A stretch of 43,330 bases of DNA from an uncultured Alphaproteobacteria bacterium (GTDB lineage: Bacteria; Pseudomonadota; Alphaproteobacteria; Caulobacterales; Caulobacteraceae), in the NCBI GenBank assembly GCA_903909375.1, contig CAIVVM010000046.1, positions 1 to 43,330 of the forward strand, read 5' to 3'. Numbering within the stretch: the stretch's first letter is position 1; every line of letters starts with the position of its first letter. Below are positions 21,144-32,667 of this stretch, one piece after another. Position numbers and translations under genes: made by a program. The notes under the pieces are model-generated. The model saw only the letters and a list, made by a program, of their open reading frames with translations, was not told the origin of the DNA and made no database searches.

Positions 21144-21632
21144 TCAGACCTGCCGCCAGGCCGTCCGGATCGCCGCGTAAAGTTCGGGCGCATGGGGTGT
21201 ATGGCCGCCTCGGGACGCCCTGAAGGCGTCCTCGACCACCATCGCTTGCTGCTCAATGTTCATGGCCTGGAAAGCGGGGCCCCGCATCAGGTCATAGTGA
21301 TAGGCCGCCGCGCTGTCCCCGGCGTGAAGCTTGCCCAGGATCAGCGAAACACCGTTCTGCGCCTGCCAGACATGGGTGAGTTCATGAATAAAAACCGCCT
21401 GCTCATCGAGTGGCGTGCCTTCCGCCGAAAAATCCGGGCGCTCGCTTGTGGTGGGCCAAACGATCAGACCTGGACCCGCCACAAACGCCCGACGCCATAG
21501 TGGAATGCTCAGGATCCGGACACGCTCAGGTCGCAGACCACCACCAAAGACCTCGCGGGCAAGGGCTCTTTCCCCGTCGGTGAGGCGGCGCAGTCCGATC
21601 AGCATACCGCCCAGGTGGGCCGCATCGGGCAC
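21144..21632 (-). CDS. Small HExxH-containing protein (vgr-related type), 162 residues
   Basis: The product has the zinc-binding pattern IHELTHVWQAQ near residue 83-87 (HELTH), which is the HExxH signature of metallopeptidases, with further residues (AYHYDL, AFQAMNIEQQAM VVED) that resemble DUF4157-like or vgr-related proteins of Caulobacterales. A third ligand, perhaps a Glu of EQQA or VVED, is plausible. There is no signal peptide. Peptidase activity has not been shown for such short forms. It stands 27 bases below the 140-residue hypothetical gene on the same strand and just upstream of dnaK's promoter. Confidence 0.68.
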   Translation of the reverse strand: MPDAAHLGGMLIGLRRLTDGERALAREVFGGGLRPERVRILSIPLWRRAFVAGPGLIVWPTTSERPDFSAEGTPLDEQAVFIHELTHVWQAQNGVSLILGKLHAGDSAAAYHYDLMRGPAFQAMNIEQQAMVVEDAFRASRGGHTPHAPELYAAIRTAWRQV

Positions 21633-21658
21633 GGCTCAGGTCGCCCGCCGCCAGACCA

Positions 21659-22081
21659 TCAGAACAGCGGCTCTTCTGGCTTGGCCGCGGCGGGCGCCTT
21701 TTCAAGAACCTCACCGATCCTGTCCGGCGTGGAGGGCGCAGCAACTGGCAAAGTTGGCGCCGGGCCAGCTGGTGCGCCCTTTTCGGCCTCGGCCTTGGCC
21801 AGCGCCAGCGCCTCGGCCTTGGCCAGCTTCTCTGCCTCGAGTTTCGCCTTTTCTTCTTCTGTGAGCTCGACCGGCGGCGCGGCGCCCTGAATGCGTTCGT
21901 CGACCAGCGGGGTGGCGTCCTGGGCCTGGATCGGCTGACCGGTCACGCCGACGAGGCGTTCGCCCGGAAGTCGTCCGCGCGACGGCGCCGTCACGACGCC
22001 CAGGGTGAAGGCGCCAAGACTGACGGCAGCCAGCAGGACGGCGACAGCCTTCAGGACGGGGCGGGGCATGGTCCAGTTCAT
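21659..22081 (-). CDS. Hypothetical membrane-anchored Ala/Lys/Glu-rich protein
   Basis: A 140-residue protein with one N-terminal hydrophobic segment ([20 protein letters not shown]) that acts as signal or anchor. The middle has an alanine, lysine and glutamate rich stretch ([18 protein letters not shown]) likely to be a coiled coil, and the C-terminal part is proline and alanine rich. No domain is recognised. It is divergent from ftsK across about 190 bases and probably shares an operon with the HExxH protein downstream. Confidence 0.6.
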   Translation of the reverse strand: MNWTMPRPVLKAVAVLLAAVSLGAFTLGVVTAPSRGRLPGERLVGVTGQPIQAQDATPLVDERIQGAAPPVELTEEEKAKLEAEKLAKAEALALAKAEAEKGAPAGPAPTLPVAAPSTPDRIGEVLEKAPAAAKPEEPLF

Positions 22082-22269
22082 CGCACGAACCTAGTGCCTT
22101 TTCAGAGGAGATGAAATCGTCTGATCCGGATGAATGGGGCTGTCTTCGGCCGCCCCGCGATCTGGTTTGGAAAACGCCGAATTCGCCAACGCGCCGGATC
22201 ACGGTAAACGCCCGATTAACGGTCCCTGCGCCAAACAGGAACGGGCATCTATCCGGAGGTAACGGGCGA

Positions 22270-24618
22270 ATGGCGCGAGTGGCGCGGAAAACGGGCATGG
22301 AGCTCGCGCTTCACATCGCGAGGCTCATGTGGAGCCACTCCGCGACTGCCCGGTTGCGTGGGGGACTGGTGGCCGCGTTCGGCGTCGCGCTGGCGACCGC
22401 TTTCATCACCTACAATCCCGATGACCCCAGCCTCAATGTCGCCAGTGGGCAGGCTCCCCAGAATGCGCTGGGCGGGGGCGGCGCCTTTCTGGCCGACATC
22501 GGCCTGCAATCGCTTGGCTTGGCCGCGGCGCTGGCCGCATTGCTTCTGGTGGTTTGCGGCCTGAGCCGCGTGGCAGAGCCGGAACCTCAGGTCACGCGTG
22601 GTCGCCTGCGCCTGCGAGCGCTGTTCGGTGGGCTAGGTCTTCTGGCCCTGGCCGGCGCCCTGGCCTTCGCGCCGATACCCGCCATGTGGCCGTTGGTGAA
22701 GGGTTTGGGCGGCTTTTGGGGTGAGGCGCTGCTGGGTGGGTTGGCCGGCGCTATCGCCTATGCCCGCCTGCCGTTTGGCGCACCGATCGCGGCCAGCCTG
22801 CTGGGCGTCGCAGGTCTGGTGGCTTACGGCTACGCGCTGGGTCTTTCGCGCCTTGATCTTCGCTCCGCAGCCGACACGCTCAGCCACGCCCTCGCGCCCA
22901 GACCCCGCCTCAAGGCGGCCCGGCCGGAGCCAGCCACACGCGTCGCCCGGCGCAAGTCGCCTGAAGCTGCTGAGCCTCAGATCGTTGCCGCCAGCCCGGA
23001 AGCGCTTGTCGCGGCCGGTGACGGCCCCACTCTGAAGGTCAAGCCGCCGAAGACTGCGCCTCGGGAAAGTGCGCGTGAGCAGAAGGAAGCCCAGAGCACC
23101 TTCGAGTTTGTCAGCGAGGGCGGGTTCAAGCTTCCCGAACTGGCCATGCTGACCAAGGCGCCGCCCCGCGCGGCCCAGTATGACGAGGGCGCGCTGCGCC
23201 AGAACGCCCAGCTCCTGGAGAGTGTTCTGGCCGAGTTTGGCGTTCGCGGGCAGGTCGACCAGATCCGGCCCGGTCCAGTGGTCACGCTGTACGAGCTGGT
23301 TCCGGCCGCAGGTGTTAAATCGGCGCGGGTCGTGGCGTTGGCCGACGATATCGCCCGGTCCATGAGCGTAGCCTCGGCGCGGGTGTCGGTCGTACCCGGC
23401 CGCAACGCCATTGGCATCGAACTGCCCAACCAGCGCCGTGAGACCGTCTACCTGCGCGACCTGCTGGCGGCGCCCGAGTACGAGCGCGGCGGTCAGGTCG
23501 TGCCCGTGGCCCTGGGCGAGACCATCGGCGGCGAGCCCTACATCGCTGACCTGGCCAAGATGCCCCACCTGCTGATCGCCGGCACCACCGGCTCGGGCAA
23601 GTCGGTGGGCGTCAACGCGATGATCCTGTCGATCCTCTACAAGCTGACGCCGGAACAGTGCCGGCTGATCATGATCGACCCGAAGATGCTGGAGCTCAGC
23701 GTCTACGATGGCATCCCGCACCTGCTGGCGCCGGTCGTCACCGATCCCAAGAAGGCGATCGTCGCGTTGAAGTGGACCGTGCGCGAGATGGAAGACCGCT
23801 ATCGCCGGATGTCCAAGATCGGCGTGCGAAATGTGGCTTCGTTCAACGAGCGGGCGCGCGAGGCCATCGCCAAGGGCGAACACTTCGAGCGCACGGTGCA
23901 GACCGGTTTCGACGACGCCGGCCGCGCCACCTACGAGAGCGAGAAGATCCGCCCCGAGCCAATGCCCATGCTGGTGGTGATCATCGACGAGGTCGCCGAC
24001 CTGATGATGGTGGCCGGCAAGGACATCGAAGGCGCCGTCCAGAGATTGGCCCAGATGGCCCGTGCCGCCGGCATCCACCTGATCATGGCCACCCAGCGCC
24101 CCTCGGTGGACGTCATCACCGGCACCATCAAGGCCAACTTCCCGACCCGGATCAGCTTCCAGGTCACCTCCAAGATCGACAGCCGCACCATCCTGGGCGA
24201 ACAGGGCGCCGAGCAGCTGCTGGGCCAGGGTGACATGCTCTATATGGCCGGCGGCGGCCGCATCACGCGCCTGCACGGCCCGTTCGTATCCGATGGCGAA
24301 GTCGAGGCGGTGGCCAAGTTCCTGCGCGACCAGGGCACGCCCAGCTATCTGGACGAGGTGACCGCTGGCGGCGACGAGGATGGCGAGGACGGCGACCTTG
24401 GTCTGGGCGGCAGCGACGGCGAAAGCAACGATCTCTACGACCGCGCTGTGGCGGTGGTCACCCGCGACGGCAAGGCCTCCACCAGCTACATCCAGCGACG
24501 CCTCCAGATCGGCTACAATCGTGCGGCCTCACTGATCGAGCGGATGGAGCAGGAAGGCGTGGTCGGCCCCGCCAATCATGCCGGAAAACGCGAGATCCTG
24601 GTCAGCGCCGCGCCTTAG
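22270..24618 (+). CDS. ftsK: DNA translocase FtsK
   Basis: FtsK anchors at the division septum and pumps DNA to finish chromosome segregation. The 782-residue form here has four N-terminal membrane spans (about 30-180), a short alanine/proline/charged linker, and a RecA-like motor with Walker [11 protein letters not shown] and Walker [16 protein letters not shown]. The C-terminal gamma domain, [20 protein letters not shown] and [14 protein letters not shown], is the winged helix that reads polarity sequences and contacts XerD. ATG 22270 is chosen because GGAGGT precedes it by nine bases; the frame is open to 22111. Upstream 22082-22269 holds no other gene. Confidence 0.96.
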   Translation: MARVARKTGMELALHIARLMWSHSATARLRGGLVAAFGVALATAFITYNPDDPSLNVASGQAPQNALGGGGAFLADIGLQSLGLAAALAALLLVVCGLSRVAEPEPQVTRGRLRLRALFGGLGLLALAGALAFAPIPAMWPLVKGLGGFWGEALLGGLAGAIAYARLPFGAPIAASLLGVAGLVAYGYALGLSRLDLRSAADTLSHALAPRPRLKAARPEPATRVARRKSPEAAEPQIVAASPEALVAAGDGPTLKVKPPKTAPRESAREQKEAQSTFEFVSEGGFKLPELAMLTKAPPRAAQYDEGALRQNAQLLESVLAEFGVRGQVDQIRPGPVVTLYELVPAAGVKSARVVALADDIARSMSVASARVSVVPGRNAIGIELPNQRRETVYLRDLLAAPEYERGGQVVPVALGETIGGEPYIADLAKMPHLLIAGTTGSGKSVGVNAMILSILYKLTPEQCRLIMIDPKMLELSVYDGIPHLLAPVVTDPKKAIVALKWTVREMEDRYRRMSKIGVRNVASFNERAREAIAKGEHFERTVQTGFDDAGRATYESEKIRPEPMPMLVVIIDEVADLMMVAGKDIEGAVQRLAQMARAAGIHLIMATQRPSVDVITGTIKANFPTRISFQVTSKIDSRTILGEQGAEQLLGQGDMLYMAGGGRITRLHGPFVSDGEVEAVAKFLRDQGTPSYLDEVTAGGDEDGEDGDLGLGGSDGESNDLYDRAVAVVTRDGKASTSYIQRRLQIGYNRAASLIERMEQEGVVGPANHAGKREILVSAAP

Positions 24619-24689
24619 GGGCAGGCGCCTGTCGAGCCCCATTGCTGCCGTGGTGGCGTGATAATCTGATCGCGGTAGATGGAGCGCCC

Positions 24690-25340
24690 ATGATCCGCAA
24701 TTCCTCCGACTTCAGCCGCCGCCGCCTGGCATTGCTACTTGCGGCATCGGCCGCCTCGACCCCGGCCTGGGCCCAGACGACGCCAGGCCCTGCTGATCAG
24801 GCGCTTGTGGCGCGCGCGGTCGCCTATCTGGAGGGCCTCACCGAGGCGACATCCCGGTTTGAGCAGACCGACGCCCGGGGCCGCAAGAGCACAGGCGCAC
24901 TGTTCATGAAGCGTCCCGGCAAGGCGCGCTTTGCCTATGATCCGCCCTCGGGCCTGCTGGTGGTGTCGGATGGGGGCGTGGTATCGGTTCAGGACAAGCG
25001 GCTGAAAACCTTCGACGCCTACCCGCTCAGCGCGACGCCGCTGTCACTGTTTCTGGCCAAGAGTATCCGGCTGGATCGCGGCGTTGCAATAACGCGCGTC
25101 ACGCGCATGACGGACGGGTTCTCGATCACCGCCCGCGACGGCCGCAAGGAAACCGCCGGTTCGATCACCCTGACCTTCGCCGACGCCCCGCTAGCGCTTA
25201 CAGGCTGGACTGTGACCGACGCCCAGAGCCGGCCGACCCGGATCCAGCTTCTGGACCTCCAGCGCACTTCGGGGCTCGATAAATCCTTGTTTATCTTGAA
25301 GGACCCTCGCCCCAGGAACCCGGGTCGGGGAAAAGTCTGA
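24690..25340 (+). CDS. lolA: Outer-membrane lipoprotein carrier protein LolA
   Basis: LolA shuttles lipoproteins across the periplasm from LolCDE to LolB. The 216-residue precursor has a signal peptide ending in TPAWAQ, then the family pattern AYLEGLTEATSRFEQTDARGR and GALFMKRPGKARFAYDPP, with the hydrophobic strand LLVVSDGGVVSVQDKRL. It follows ftsK after 71 bases; GGAGCG sits before the ATG at 24690. The order ftsK-lolA-xth is common in alphaproteobacteria. The small RNA promoter begins 50 bases after its stop. Confidence 0.92.
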   Translation: MIRNSSDFSRRRLALLLAASAASTPAWAQTTPGPADQALVARAVAYLEGLTEATSRFEQTDARGRKSTGALFMKRPGKARFAYDPPSGLLVVSDGGVVSVQDKRLKTFDAYPLSATPLSLFLAKSIRLDRGVAITRVTRMTDGFSITARDGRKETAGSITLTFADAPLALTGWTVTDAQSRPTRIQLLDLQRTSGLDKSLFILKDPRPRNPGRGKV

Positions 25341-25390
25341 GTTGGTTCGTGTTGTAAATCTGCAATAGGCAAGAGATTGTCGATTATCGT

Positions 25391-25419
25391 TTGACAAAAC
25401 TTTGGGATGTGGCGATAAT
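25391..25419 (+). promoter_or_regulatory. Near-consensus sigma-70 promoter of the small RNA candidate
   Basis: TTGACA at 25391-25396 and GATAAT at 25414-25419 are separated by 17 bases, an almost ideal housekeeping promoter. Such a strong match is rare in this GC-rich window. A transcript would start near 25426. Confidence 0.85.
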
Positions 25420-25425
25420 ATCACT

Positions 25426-25545
25426 ACGTCGTCGGCGCACCGGTTGCGCAGGCGAAATCCGCACCGGAACCTATCCCCTCCCGGCAGCGGCATCAGAGAC
25501 AACTCACACAGCCCGGACGCCCGCCATGGCGTCCGGGCTTTCTTT
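25426..25545 (+). ncRNA. Predicted small regulatory RNA, about 120 nt
   Basis: The stretch between a near-perfect sigma-70 promoter and a strong intrinsic terminator has no coding frame with a ribosome-binding site. A hairpin GCGCA/TGCGC with a CCGGT loop lies at 25435-25449. A C-rich, probably unpaired run CTATCCCCTCCCGG lies at 25471-25484; it could pair with Shine-Dalgarno sequences. The last hairpin with U tract is the terminator at 25511-25545. It sits alone between lolA and xth, transcribed in the same direction. I cannot match it to a named sRNA family. A leader of xth is the alternative, but the terminator argues against it. Confidence 0.68.
25511..25545 (+). terminator. Intrinsic terminator of the small RNA candidate
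   Basis: GCCCGGACGCC (25511-25521) pairs with GGCGTCCGGGC (25528-25538) across a six-base loop CGCCAT, an 11-bp perfect stem, followed by TTTCTTT. This is the classical Rho-independent form. Confidence 0.88.
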
Positions 25546-25560
25546 CTGAGGGATGGTTGG

Positions 25561-25593
25561 CCGGACGCCCGCCATGGCGTCCGGGGTTTCTTT
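25561..25593 (+). terminator. Second, duplicated terminator-like hairpin before xth
   Basis: CCGGACGCC (25561-25569) and GGCGTCCGG (25576-25584), with the same CGCCAT loop and followed by GGTTTCTTT, repeat the hairpin 48 bases downstream of the first. The two copies share a run of about 22 identical bases and look like a tandem duplication. It ends 15 bases before the xth ATG. Confidence 0.75.
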
Positions 25594-25608
25594 GTCTAAA
25601 AGACACCC

Positions 25609-26415
25609 ATGCGCCTTCGAATCTGCACCTGGAACGTCAACTCCGTCCGGCTCCGCGCCGAACAGGCGGCCCGATTTGTCGCCGAGCAGGCGCCGGATGT
25701 GCTTTGCATGCAGGAGATCAAGTGTCGCGAGGGCGAGTTTCCGGTGAACGCCTTTCGTGAGATGGGCCTGCCTTACCTGAAGATCGCAGGCCAGAAGGGC
25801 TGGCACGGGGTAGCGATCGCCTCCCGCCTGCCCATCGAAGACCCGGAGCCGCTGGACGTCTGCCGTGAAGGCCACGCCCGCTGCGTGGGCGTGAAGGTCG
25901 CCGGCGTGGAAATCCAGAACTTCTACATCCCGGCCGGGGGCGACATCCCCGACCGCGTGGAGAACGCCAAGTTCGACCACAAGATGGACTTCTACGAAAA
26001 GCTCACCGCCGAGATGGCCCGTCGGGATCCGAAGGCGCCCCTGGCCATTGTGGGCGACCTGAACGTGGCGCCGGGCGAGTTCGACGTCTGGAACCACAAG
26101 CATATGTCGAAGGTGGTCAGCCACACGCCCGTGGAGATCGAGGCCTTTCGCGCCCTGGAGGCCTCTCTGGGCTTCATCGACCTGATGCGCGAGGCCGCGC
26201 CGGAGCCCGAGAAACTGGCCTCATGGTGGAGCTACCGCGCCCAGGATTTCCGCCAGTCAGCGCGCGGCCTGCGGCTGGATCATATTCTGGTGACGCCGGG
26301 CCTTCGCGACGCGGCTTTCCGGCTGGGCGCCCCGGCGGTGCGTATCCACGAAGACGTGCGGGCGTGGGAGCGGCCCAGCGATCATGCACCAGTGAGCGCG
26401 GATCTGGTGCTTTAG
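25609..26415 (+). CDS. xth: Exodeoxyribonuclease III
   Basis: AP endonuclease and 3' exonuclease of base-excision repair, endonuclease/exonuclease/phosphatase fold. The 268 residues show all catalytic blocks: TWNVNSVR near residue 7-14, CMQEIKCRE with the metal-binding Glu36, VVGDLNVAP-type IVGDLNVAPGEFDVWN, the RLDHILVTP strand, and the final SDHAPV with the catalytic His. Length is standard. ATG at 25609 follows the duplicated hairpin closely, so its promoter may lie within or above that region. The stop shares TTAG with the convergent cenR gene. Confidence 0.96.
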   Translation: MRLRICTWNVNSVRLRAEQAARFVAEQAPDVLCMQEIKCREGEFPVNAFREMGLPYLKIAGQKGWHGVAIASRLPIEDPEPLDVCREGHARCVGVKVAGVEIQNFYIPAGGDIPDRVENAKFDHKMDFYEKLTAEMARRDPKAPLAIVGDLNVAPGEFDVWNHKHMSKVVSHTPVEIEAFRALEASLGFIDLMREAAPEPEKLASWWSYRAQDFRQSARGLRLDHILVTPGLRDAAFRLGAPAVRIHEDVRAWERPSDHAPVSADLVL

Positions 26416-27095
26416 GGCGACAGTTTGTACCCGCCCGCCTCGGTCAACAGCAGGCGCGCATTTGCGGGATCGGGTTCGATCTTCTGACGCAAACGATAGA
26501 CGTGGGTTTCCAGCGTGTGGGTGGTGACGCCGGCGTTATAGCCCCAGACCTCGGCCAGCAGTTCCTCGCGCGAGATGGCCTTTTCGCCGGCGCGGTAGAG
26601 ATACTTCAGAATGTTGGTCTCTTTCTCCGTCAGGCGGATCTTCTTGCCCTTTTCGTCAAGCAGCACCTTGGCGGCAGGTCGGAACTCATAGGCGCCGAGC
26701 CGGAAGACGGCCCCTTCGGAATGTTCATAGTCGCGTAGCTGGGCCCGGATCCGCGCCAGCAGGACCGCGAACTTGTAGGGCTTGGTCACATAGTCGTTGG
26801 CGCCGGAATCCAGGCCGCGCACCGCGTCGTCATCCGTGGCCGCCGCCGTCAGCATGATGACAGGGGCCGAGACCCCGTCCTGGCGCATGCGCGCACAGGC
26901 GTCGCGGCCGTCCATGTCCGGAAGGTCCACATCCAGGAGGATCAGGTCAGGTTTTGCCTCGCGGGCCAGTCGAACGCCGTCGCCCGCCGTGGCCGCCTCG
27001 ACGATGTCGAACTGTTCGGCCTGGAGCTGCTCGGCGATCGCGCCTCGGAGGTCCAGATCGTCATCGACGATAAGCAGAGTCTTGCGTTGCGCCAT
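26412..27095 (-). CDS. cenR: Response regulator, OmpR family, CenR-like
   Basis: A 227-residue two-component regulator with a receiver domain (DDDLD pocket, phospho-Asp55 in LILLDVDLP, Lys in VTKPYKF) and a winged-helix domain (LTEKETNILKYLYR, THTLETHVYRLRQKIE). The sequence start QRKTLLIVDDDLDLR and the position near lolA, xth, leuS and parB agree with CenR, the cell envelope regulator that is essential in Caulobacter. Its kinase CenK is not in the window, which is also the case in Caulobacter. ATG at 27095 is chosen over an in-frame TTG at 27107. The CenR name is likely, not proven. Confidence 0.85.
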   Translation of the reverse strand: MAQRKTLLIVDDDLDLRGAIAEQLQAEQFDIVEAATAGDGVRLAREAKPDLILLDVDLPDMDGRDACARMRQDGVSAPVIMLTAAATDDDAVRGLDSGANDYVTKPYKFAVLLARIRAQLRDYEHSEGAVFRLGAYEFRPAAKVLLDEKGKKIRLTEKETNILKYLYRAGEKAISREELLAEVWGYNAGVTTHTLETHVYRLRQKIEPDPANARLLLTEAGGYKLSP

Positions 27096-27149
27096 GGGCC
27101 GCAACAAACACTATCTCAGCGCTTTGCGCCAAAGGGTTTCGAGGGTTTT

Positions 27150-27653
27150 GTGATCTTCAGGGCGACAGGAGATGGCTTTCTGGACGTGGGCGGGCGACGG
27201 GTTCGGTGCGCCCTGGGTCCCGCCGGCGTGGTGCCCGCGCCGATGAAGCGGGAGGGTGACGGCGCCTCGCCGGCGGGCGTCTGGCCGATTCGCGGAGTGC
27301 TTTATCGGGCTGACCGGGGTGCGGCGCCCAGGACGCGGCTCGCCGTTCGCCCCATGGCTCAGGATGATGGCTGGTGTGATGATTCGGCGGACCCGGCCTA
27401 CAACCAGCCGGTACGATTGCCCTATCCCGCCAGCGCCGAGGCGCTCTGGCGGGACGATCACGTCTACGACATCGTCGTCATCCTCGGACACAATGACAGT
27501 CCGCCGGTGGCCGGTATGGGCTCAGCGATCTTCCTGCACATCTGTCGGCCTGACTATTCGCCGACCGAGGGTTGCGTGGCGGTGGCCCGCGCCGATCTGG
27601 AAGAGCTGCTGGCGAACGCGAAGCCGGGCGACGCCCTGGAGATCGTGCCCTAG
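27150..27653 (+). CDS. L,D-transpeptidase family protein (YkuD domain)
   Basis: A protein of 167 residues (GTG start at 27150 preceded by GAGGG) that carries the YkuD catalytic block near its end: ILGHND, IFLHICRPDY, and SPTEGCVAV with the nucleophilic Cys. The His of IFLH and this Cys are the expected active-site pair. The N-terminal part KREGDGASPAGVWPI is the usual substrate-cleft segment. There is no obvious signal peptide, which is common in this L,D-transpeptidase subgroup of alphaproteobacteria. Substrate is presumably cell-wall peptide, by family. Divergent from cenR, and convergent with yggS, sharing CTAG at the stops. Confidence 0.82.
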   Translation: MIFRATGDGFLDVGGRRVRCALGPAGVVPAPMKREGDGASPAGVWPIRGVLYRADRGAAPRTRLAVRPMAQDDGWCDDSADPAYNQPVRLPYPASAEALWRDDHVYDIVVILGHNDSPPVAGMGSAIFLHICRPDYSPTEGCVAVARADLEELLANAKPGDALEIVP

Positions 27654-28306
27654 CTTCGCGCGCCGAACACCGCCGAGCCAATGCGTACGCTGGTGGCGCC
27701 AAAGCGGATGGCGGTCTCGAAGTCGCCACTCATGCCCATGGACAGGCGCTGCAACCCGTTTCGCGCGGCGATCTTGCCCAACAGGGCAAAGTGGGGGCCA
27801 GGTGGCTCGTCAGCGGGCGGGATGCACATGAGGCCTTCGATCTTCAGGCCATAGGTCGTTCTGCAGGCGGCGATGAAGCTATCGGCCTCGGCGGGGATCA
27901 CGCCCGCCTTCTGGTCCTCCTCGCCGGTGTTCACCTGGATGTAGAGGCACGGCGCCCTGCCCTGTTTCAGCATCTCGTCAGCGAGGGCCCGGGCCAGGCG
28001 TTCACGGTCCAGGGTCTCGATCACATCAAAGAACTGGACCGCCTCCCGGGCCTTGTTGGTCTGCAAGGGGCCGATGAGATGCAGGGTGAGGTCGTCCGCC
28101 TTGCCCTCCCAGCGGGCCATGGCCTCCTGAACGCGGTTTTCGCCGAAGACCCGCTGGCCCGCCGAGAGTACGGGCTCGATGGCGTCCCAGGCCTGGGTTT
28201 TCGACACCGCAACCAGGGTGACAGACGAAGGATCGCGCCCGGTGGCTTGCGCGGCGCGGGCGATCCGGGCCACGACATCGGTGTAGGCTTGTGGAGGCGT
28301 GGCCAT
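27650..28306 (-). CDS. yggS: YggS family PLP homeostasis protein
   Basis: PLP-binding protein with alanine-racemase-like barrel that keeps free pyridoxal phosphate in balance; no catalytic activity is known. The 218 residues include LVAVSKTQ with the PLP lysine (Lys36), FGENRVQEA, HLIGPLQTNKA, YIQVNTGEEDQKAG, LMCIPP and LSMGMSGDFETAI near the C-terminus, then the GATSVRIGSAVFG phosphate-binding end. All are family hallmarks. The ATG at 28306 is preferred; the frame above it is a shadow. Its start overlaps the divergent thiE-like start by eight bases. Confidence 0.95.
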   Translation of the reverse strand: MATPPQAYTDVVARIARAAQATGRDPSSVTLVAVSKTQAWDAIEPVLSAGQRVFGENRVQEAMARWEGKADDLTLHLIGPLQTNKAREAVQFFDVIETLDRERLARALADEMLKQGRAPCLYIQVNTGEEDQKAGVIPAEADSFIAACRTTYGLKIEGLMCIPPADEPPGPHFALLGKIAARNGLQRLSMGMSGDFETAIRFGATSVRIGSAVFGARS

Positions 28307-28907
28307 TTCCGGTTTCTGGACCTTGCAGAGGACGGCGCGGTTGTTACCCGCCCGGCGAGGCCTGCGAAAGGCCTTGCCCGCGCTTCTGTTCTTTACGGAC
28401 CCGGTCCGGACACCGGATCCCGAGGCGATCGCCGAGCGTCTGCCGCCCGGAAGCGCCATTGTCTATCGGGCCTTCGGCGCGAGCGACGCACTGGAACGGG
28501 CCACGAGCCTCAAGCAAGTGGCCCTGCGGCGTGGTTTGAGGCTGATCATCGGTCGGGATGTGGCGCTGGCCCGGCGGGTGAGCGCCGACGGCGTCCATCT
28601 ACCGGAAGCGCTCGCACATCGCGCACTGGCCATCCGGCGGATGAACCCTGGATGGCTCGTGACGAGCGCCGCACACTCGTTCGCGGCCGCGCGTCTCAGC
28701 CGCGCCGACGCCGTGGTGATGTCGGTGGCCTTTCCATCGCGCAGCGCCTCGGCTGGTCTGGCCATGGGCCCGATCCGGCTCTCGCTCCTGATCCGGGGAT
28801 CGGCTCGCGCTGTTTATGCGCTTGGGGGGATCAACGATGCGACGGCCCCACGCCTGCTGGCGACGGGTGCGATCGGCATTGCGGGGGTCGATGGCCTGGC
28901 CGGTTAG
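28299..28907 (+). CDS. Thiamine phosphate synthase-like protein (ThiE/TenI superfamily)
   Basis: The 202-residue product has the TIM-barrel pattern of thiamine phosphate synthase and TenI-like proteins: LLFFTDPVRTPDP near residue 30, GLRLIIGRDVALA, ADGVHLPE (the phosphate-site strand), LVTSAAHS, ADAVVMSVAFPSRSASAG, and VYALGGINDATAPRLLATGAIGIAGVDGL at the end. It lacks an obvious TPP riboswitch in front. Start GTG at 28299 overlaps the yggS start; a TTG at 28323 is an alternative that would separate the two. Whether it is a true synthase or a regulatory paralogue cannot be said. Confidence 0.82.
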   Translation: MAISGFWTLQRTARLLPARRGLRKALPALLFFTDPVRTPDPEAIAERLPPGSAIVYRAFGASDALERATSLKQVALRRGLRLIIGRDVALARRVSADGVHLPEALAHRALAIRRMNPGWLVTSAAHSFAAARLSRADAVVMSVAFPSRSASAGLAMGPIRLSLLIRGSARAVYALGGINDATAPRLLATGAIGIAGVDGLAG

Positions 28908-29287
28908 AACCGGAACGCGGTCTGCAGCGTCACCTTGGGCGCGTCTGCCGGCCGCGCGGCGTACGGACGTACCTTCAGGTCTTGTTCGCCGAGCGCCACA
29001 GAGCCGCCAACCCGCAGCGAGGGGGTGATGCGGAAATAGGCGCCGGCCTGAACATCATTGGCCACGGCGGGCCGCTCGCGCGGCTGCTGGATATCCAGGG
29101 TGACGCCAAAGCGACCCTTGCTCGCGTCCCACTTCAGGGCTCGACCGGCATTGGGCGCGGCGGTGGTTGGTTCCGACTTTACCGTGAAATCCACGACCTT
29201 GCCCTTGTCCGCGGCCATGGCGGTCCCGCCCGACACGCTGACAAGCGCGGCGGCGAGAATCGCAAGGCTGATGCGAGGGAGGTTCAT
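28904..29287 (-). CDS. ntrZ: NtrZ family periplasmic regulatory protein
   Basis: The 127-residue protein has a signal peptide (LAILAAALVSVSGGTAMAA) and ends in FRITPSLRVGGSVALGEQD and PKVTLQTAFRF, the pattern I recognise from NtrZ-type proteins of Caulobacterales. In Caulobacter NtrZ acts in the periplasm to restrain the NtrY sensor kinase. No ntrYX genes are in the window. Preceded by 263 bases without a gene that may hold its promoter and that of the divergent lipoprotein. Its stop shares TTAG with thiE. Confidence 0.78.
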   Translation of the reverse strand: MNLPRISLAILAAALVSVSGGTAMAADKGKVVDFTVKSEPTTAAPNAGRALKWDASKGRFGVTLDIQQPRERPAVANDVQAGAYFRITPSLRVGGSVALGEQDLKVRPYAARPADAPKVTLQTAFRF

Positions 29288-29550
29288 CTTGTGGTCTATA
29301 TGGTCCCAACGAATGCAGATCGCCACACTCAACAGCATCACGATTGCTGTCTGATTAAGGGTCGCCCGCTTTAAACGGTCAACAGGAGTCGCCTTGGACT
29401 CGCCAAGATCGGTCGATATGCCCGGAGTCTGTGGCGCTTCCGCCACGCGATTCCTGTTTGGCCCGCCGGATCGCGTTGATATAGAGGGCGCCGGCGCGGG
29501 GCGGCGCCGTGGTGTGCGAATGCCGCGGAAACTGGTGGAGACCGATACAT

Positions 29551-30018
29551 ATGCCGTTTGAGCGTGGATTCCGGATGCGCGGTTTGGCAGTCGCGGCGGC
29601 GGCGATCGGCCTTGTGGGGCTGAGCGCGTGCAGTAGCGTGCCCCTGATCGGCGGCAGCCCCAAGGTCCAGGCGTCTGGCGACAACGCCGCGGCGATCGGG
29701 GTGAACGGCTATCTGTGGCGCGCCTCGCTGGATACGCTGTCCTTCATGCCGCTGGCCTCGGCCGACCCCTACGGCGGCGTGATCGTCACCGAGTGGTACA
29801 TCAATCCGGAAAAGCCGGACGAGCGGTTCAAATGCACCGTTTACATTCTGGACGCGCGTCTGCGCGCCGACGGCCTGAACGTGGCGGTCTTCAAGCAGAA
29901 CCGCGACGCCAGCGGCGCCTGGATTGACGCCCCGCATGCCGGCCAGACCGAGACGGACATCGAGAATTCCATCCTGACCCGGGCGCGCCAGCTTCGACTT
30001 TCGAACATCAAGGGCTGA
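29551..30018 (+). CDS. DUF3576 family lipoprotein
   Basis: A 155-residue lipoprotein. The lipobox LVGLSAC puts the lipidated Cys at residue 27. The body matches the DUF3576 family: GVNGYLWRASLDTLSFMPL, YGGVIVTEWYINP, then DERFKCTVYILDARLRADGL. Function of the family is not known; in alphaproteobacteria it commonly precedes leuS and lptE, as here, which hints at outer-membrane assembly. ATG at 29551 follows GGTGGAG. leuS begins 82 bases after its stop. Confidence 0.88.
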   Translation: MPFERGFRMRGLAVAAAAIGLVGLSACSSVPLIGGSPKVQASGDNAAAIGVNGYLWRASLDTLSFMPLASADPYGGVIVTEWYINPEKPDERFKCTVYILDARLRADGLNVAVFKQNRDASGAWIDAPHAGQTETDIENSILTRARQLRLSNIKG

Positions 30019-30099
30019 TCACCCCTCCGTTCGAAGGTTGGCGCCTGATCCAACAGGCCGTTGACCGGAAGTCCAACTCCAGTCCAAAGGCCGACGGCA

Positions 30100-32663
<2,564 letters not shown>

Positions 32664-32667
<4 letters not shown>

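Noticed and set aside
28200..28320. TPP riboswitch in front of the thiE-like gene
   Set aside because: The CTGAGA-type core is absent and the gene's start overlaps the divergent yggS start, leaving no leader.
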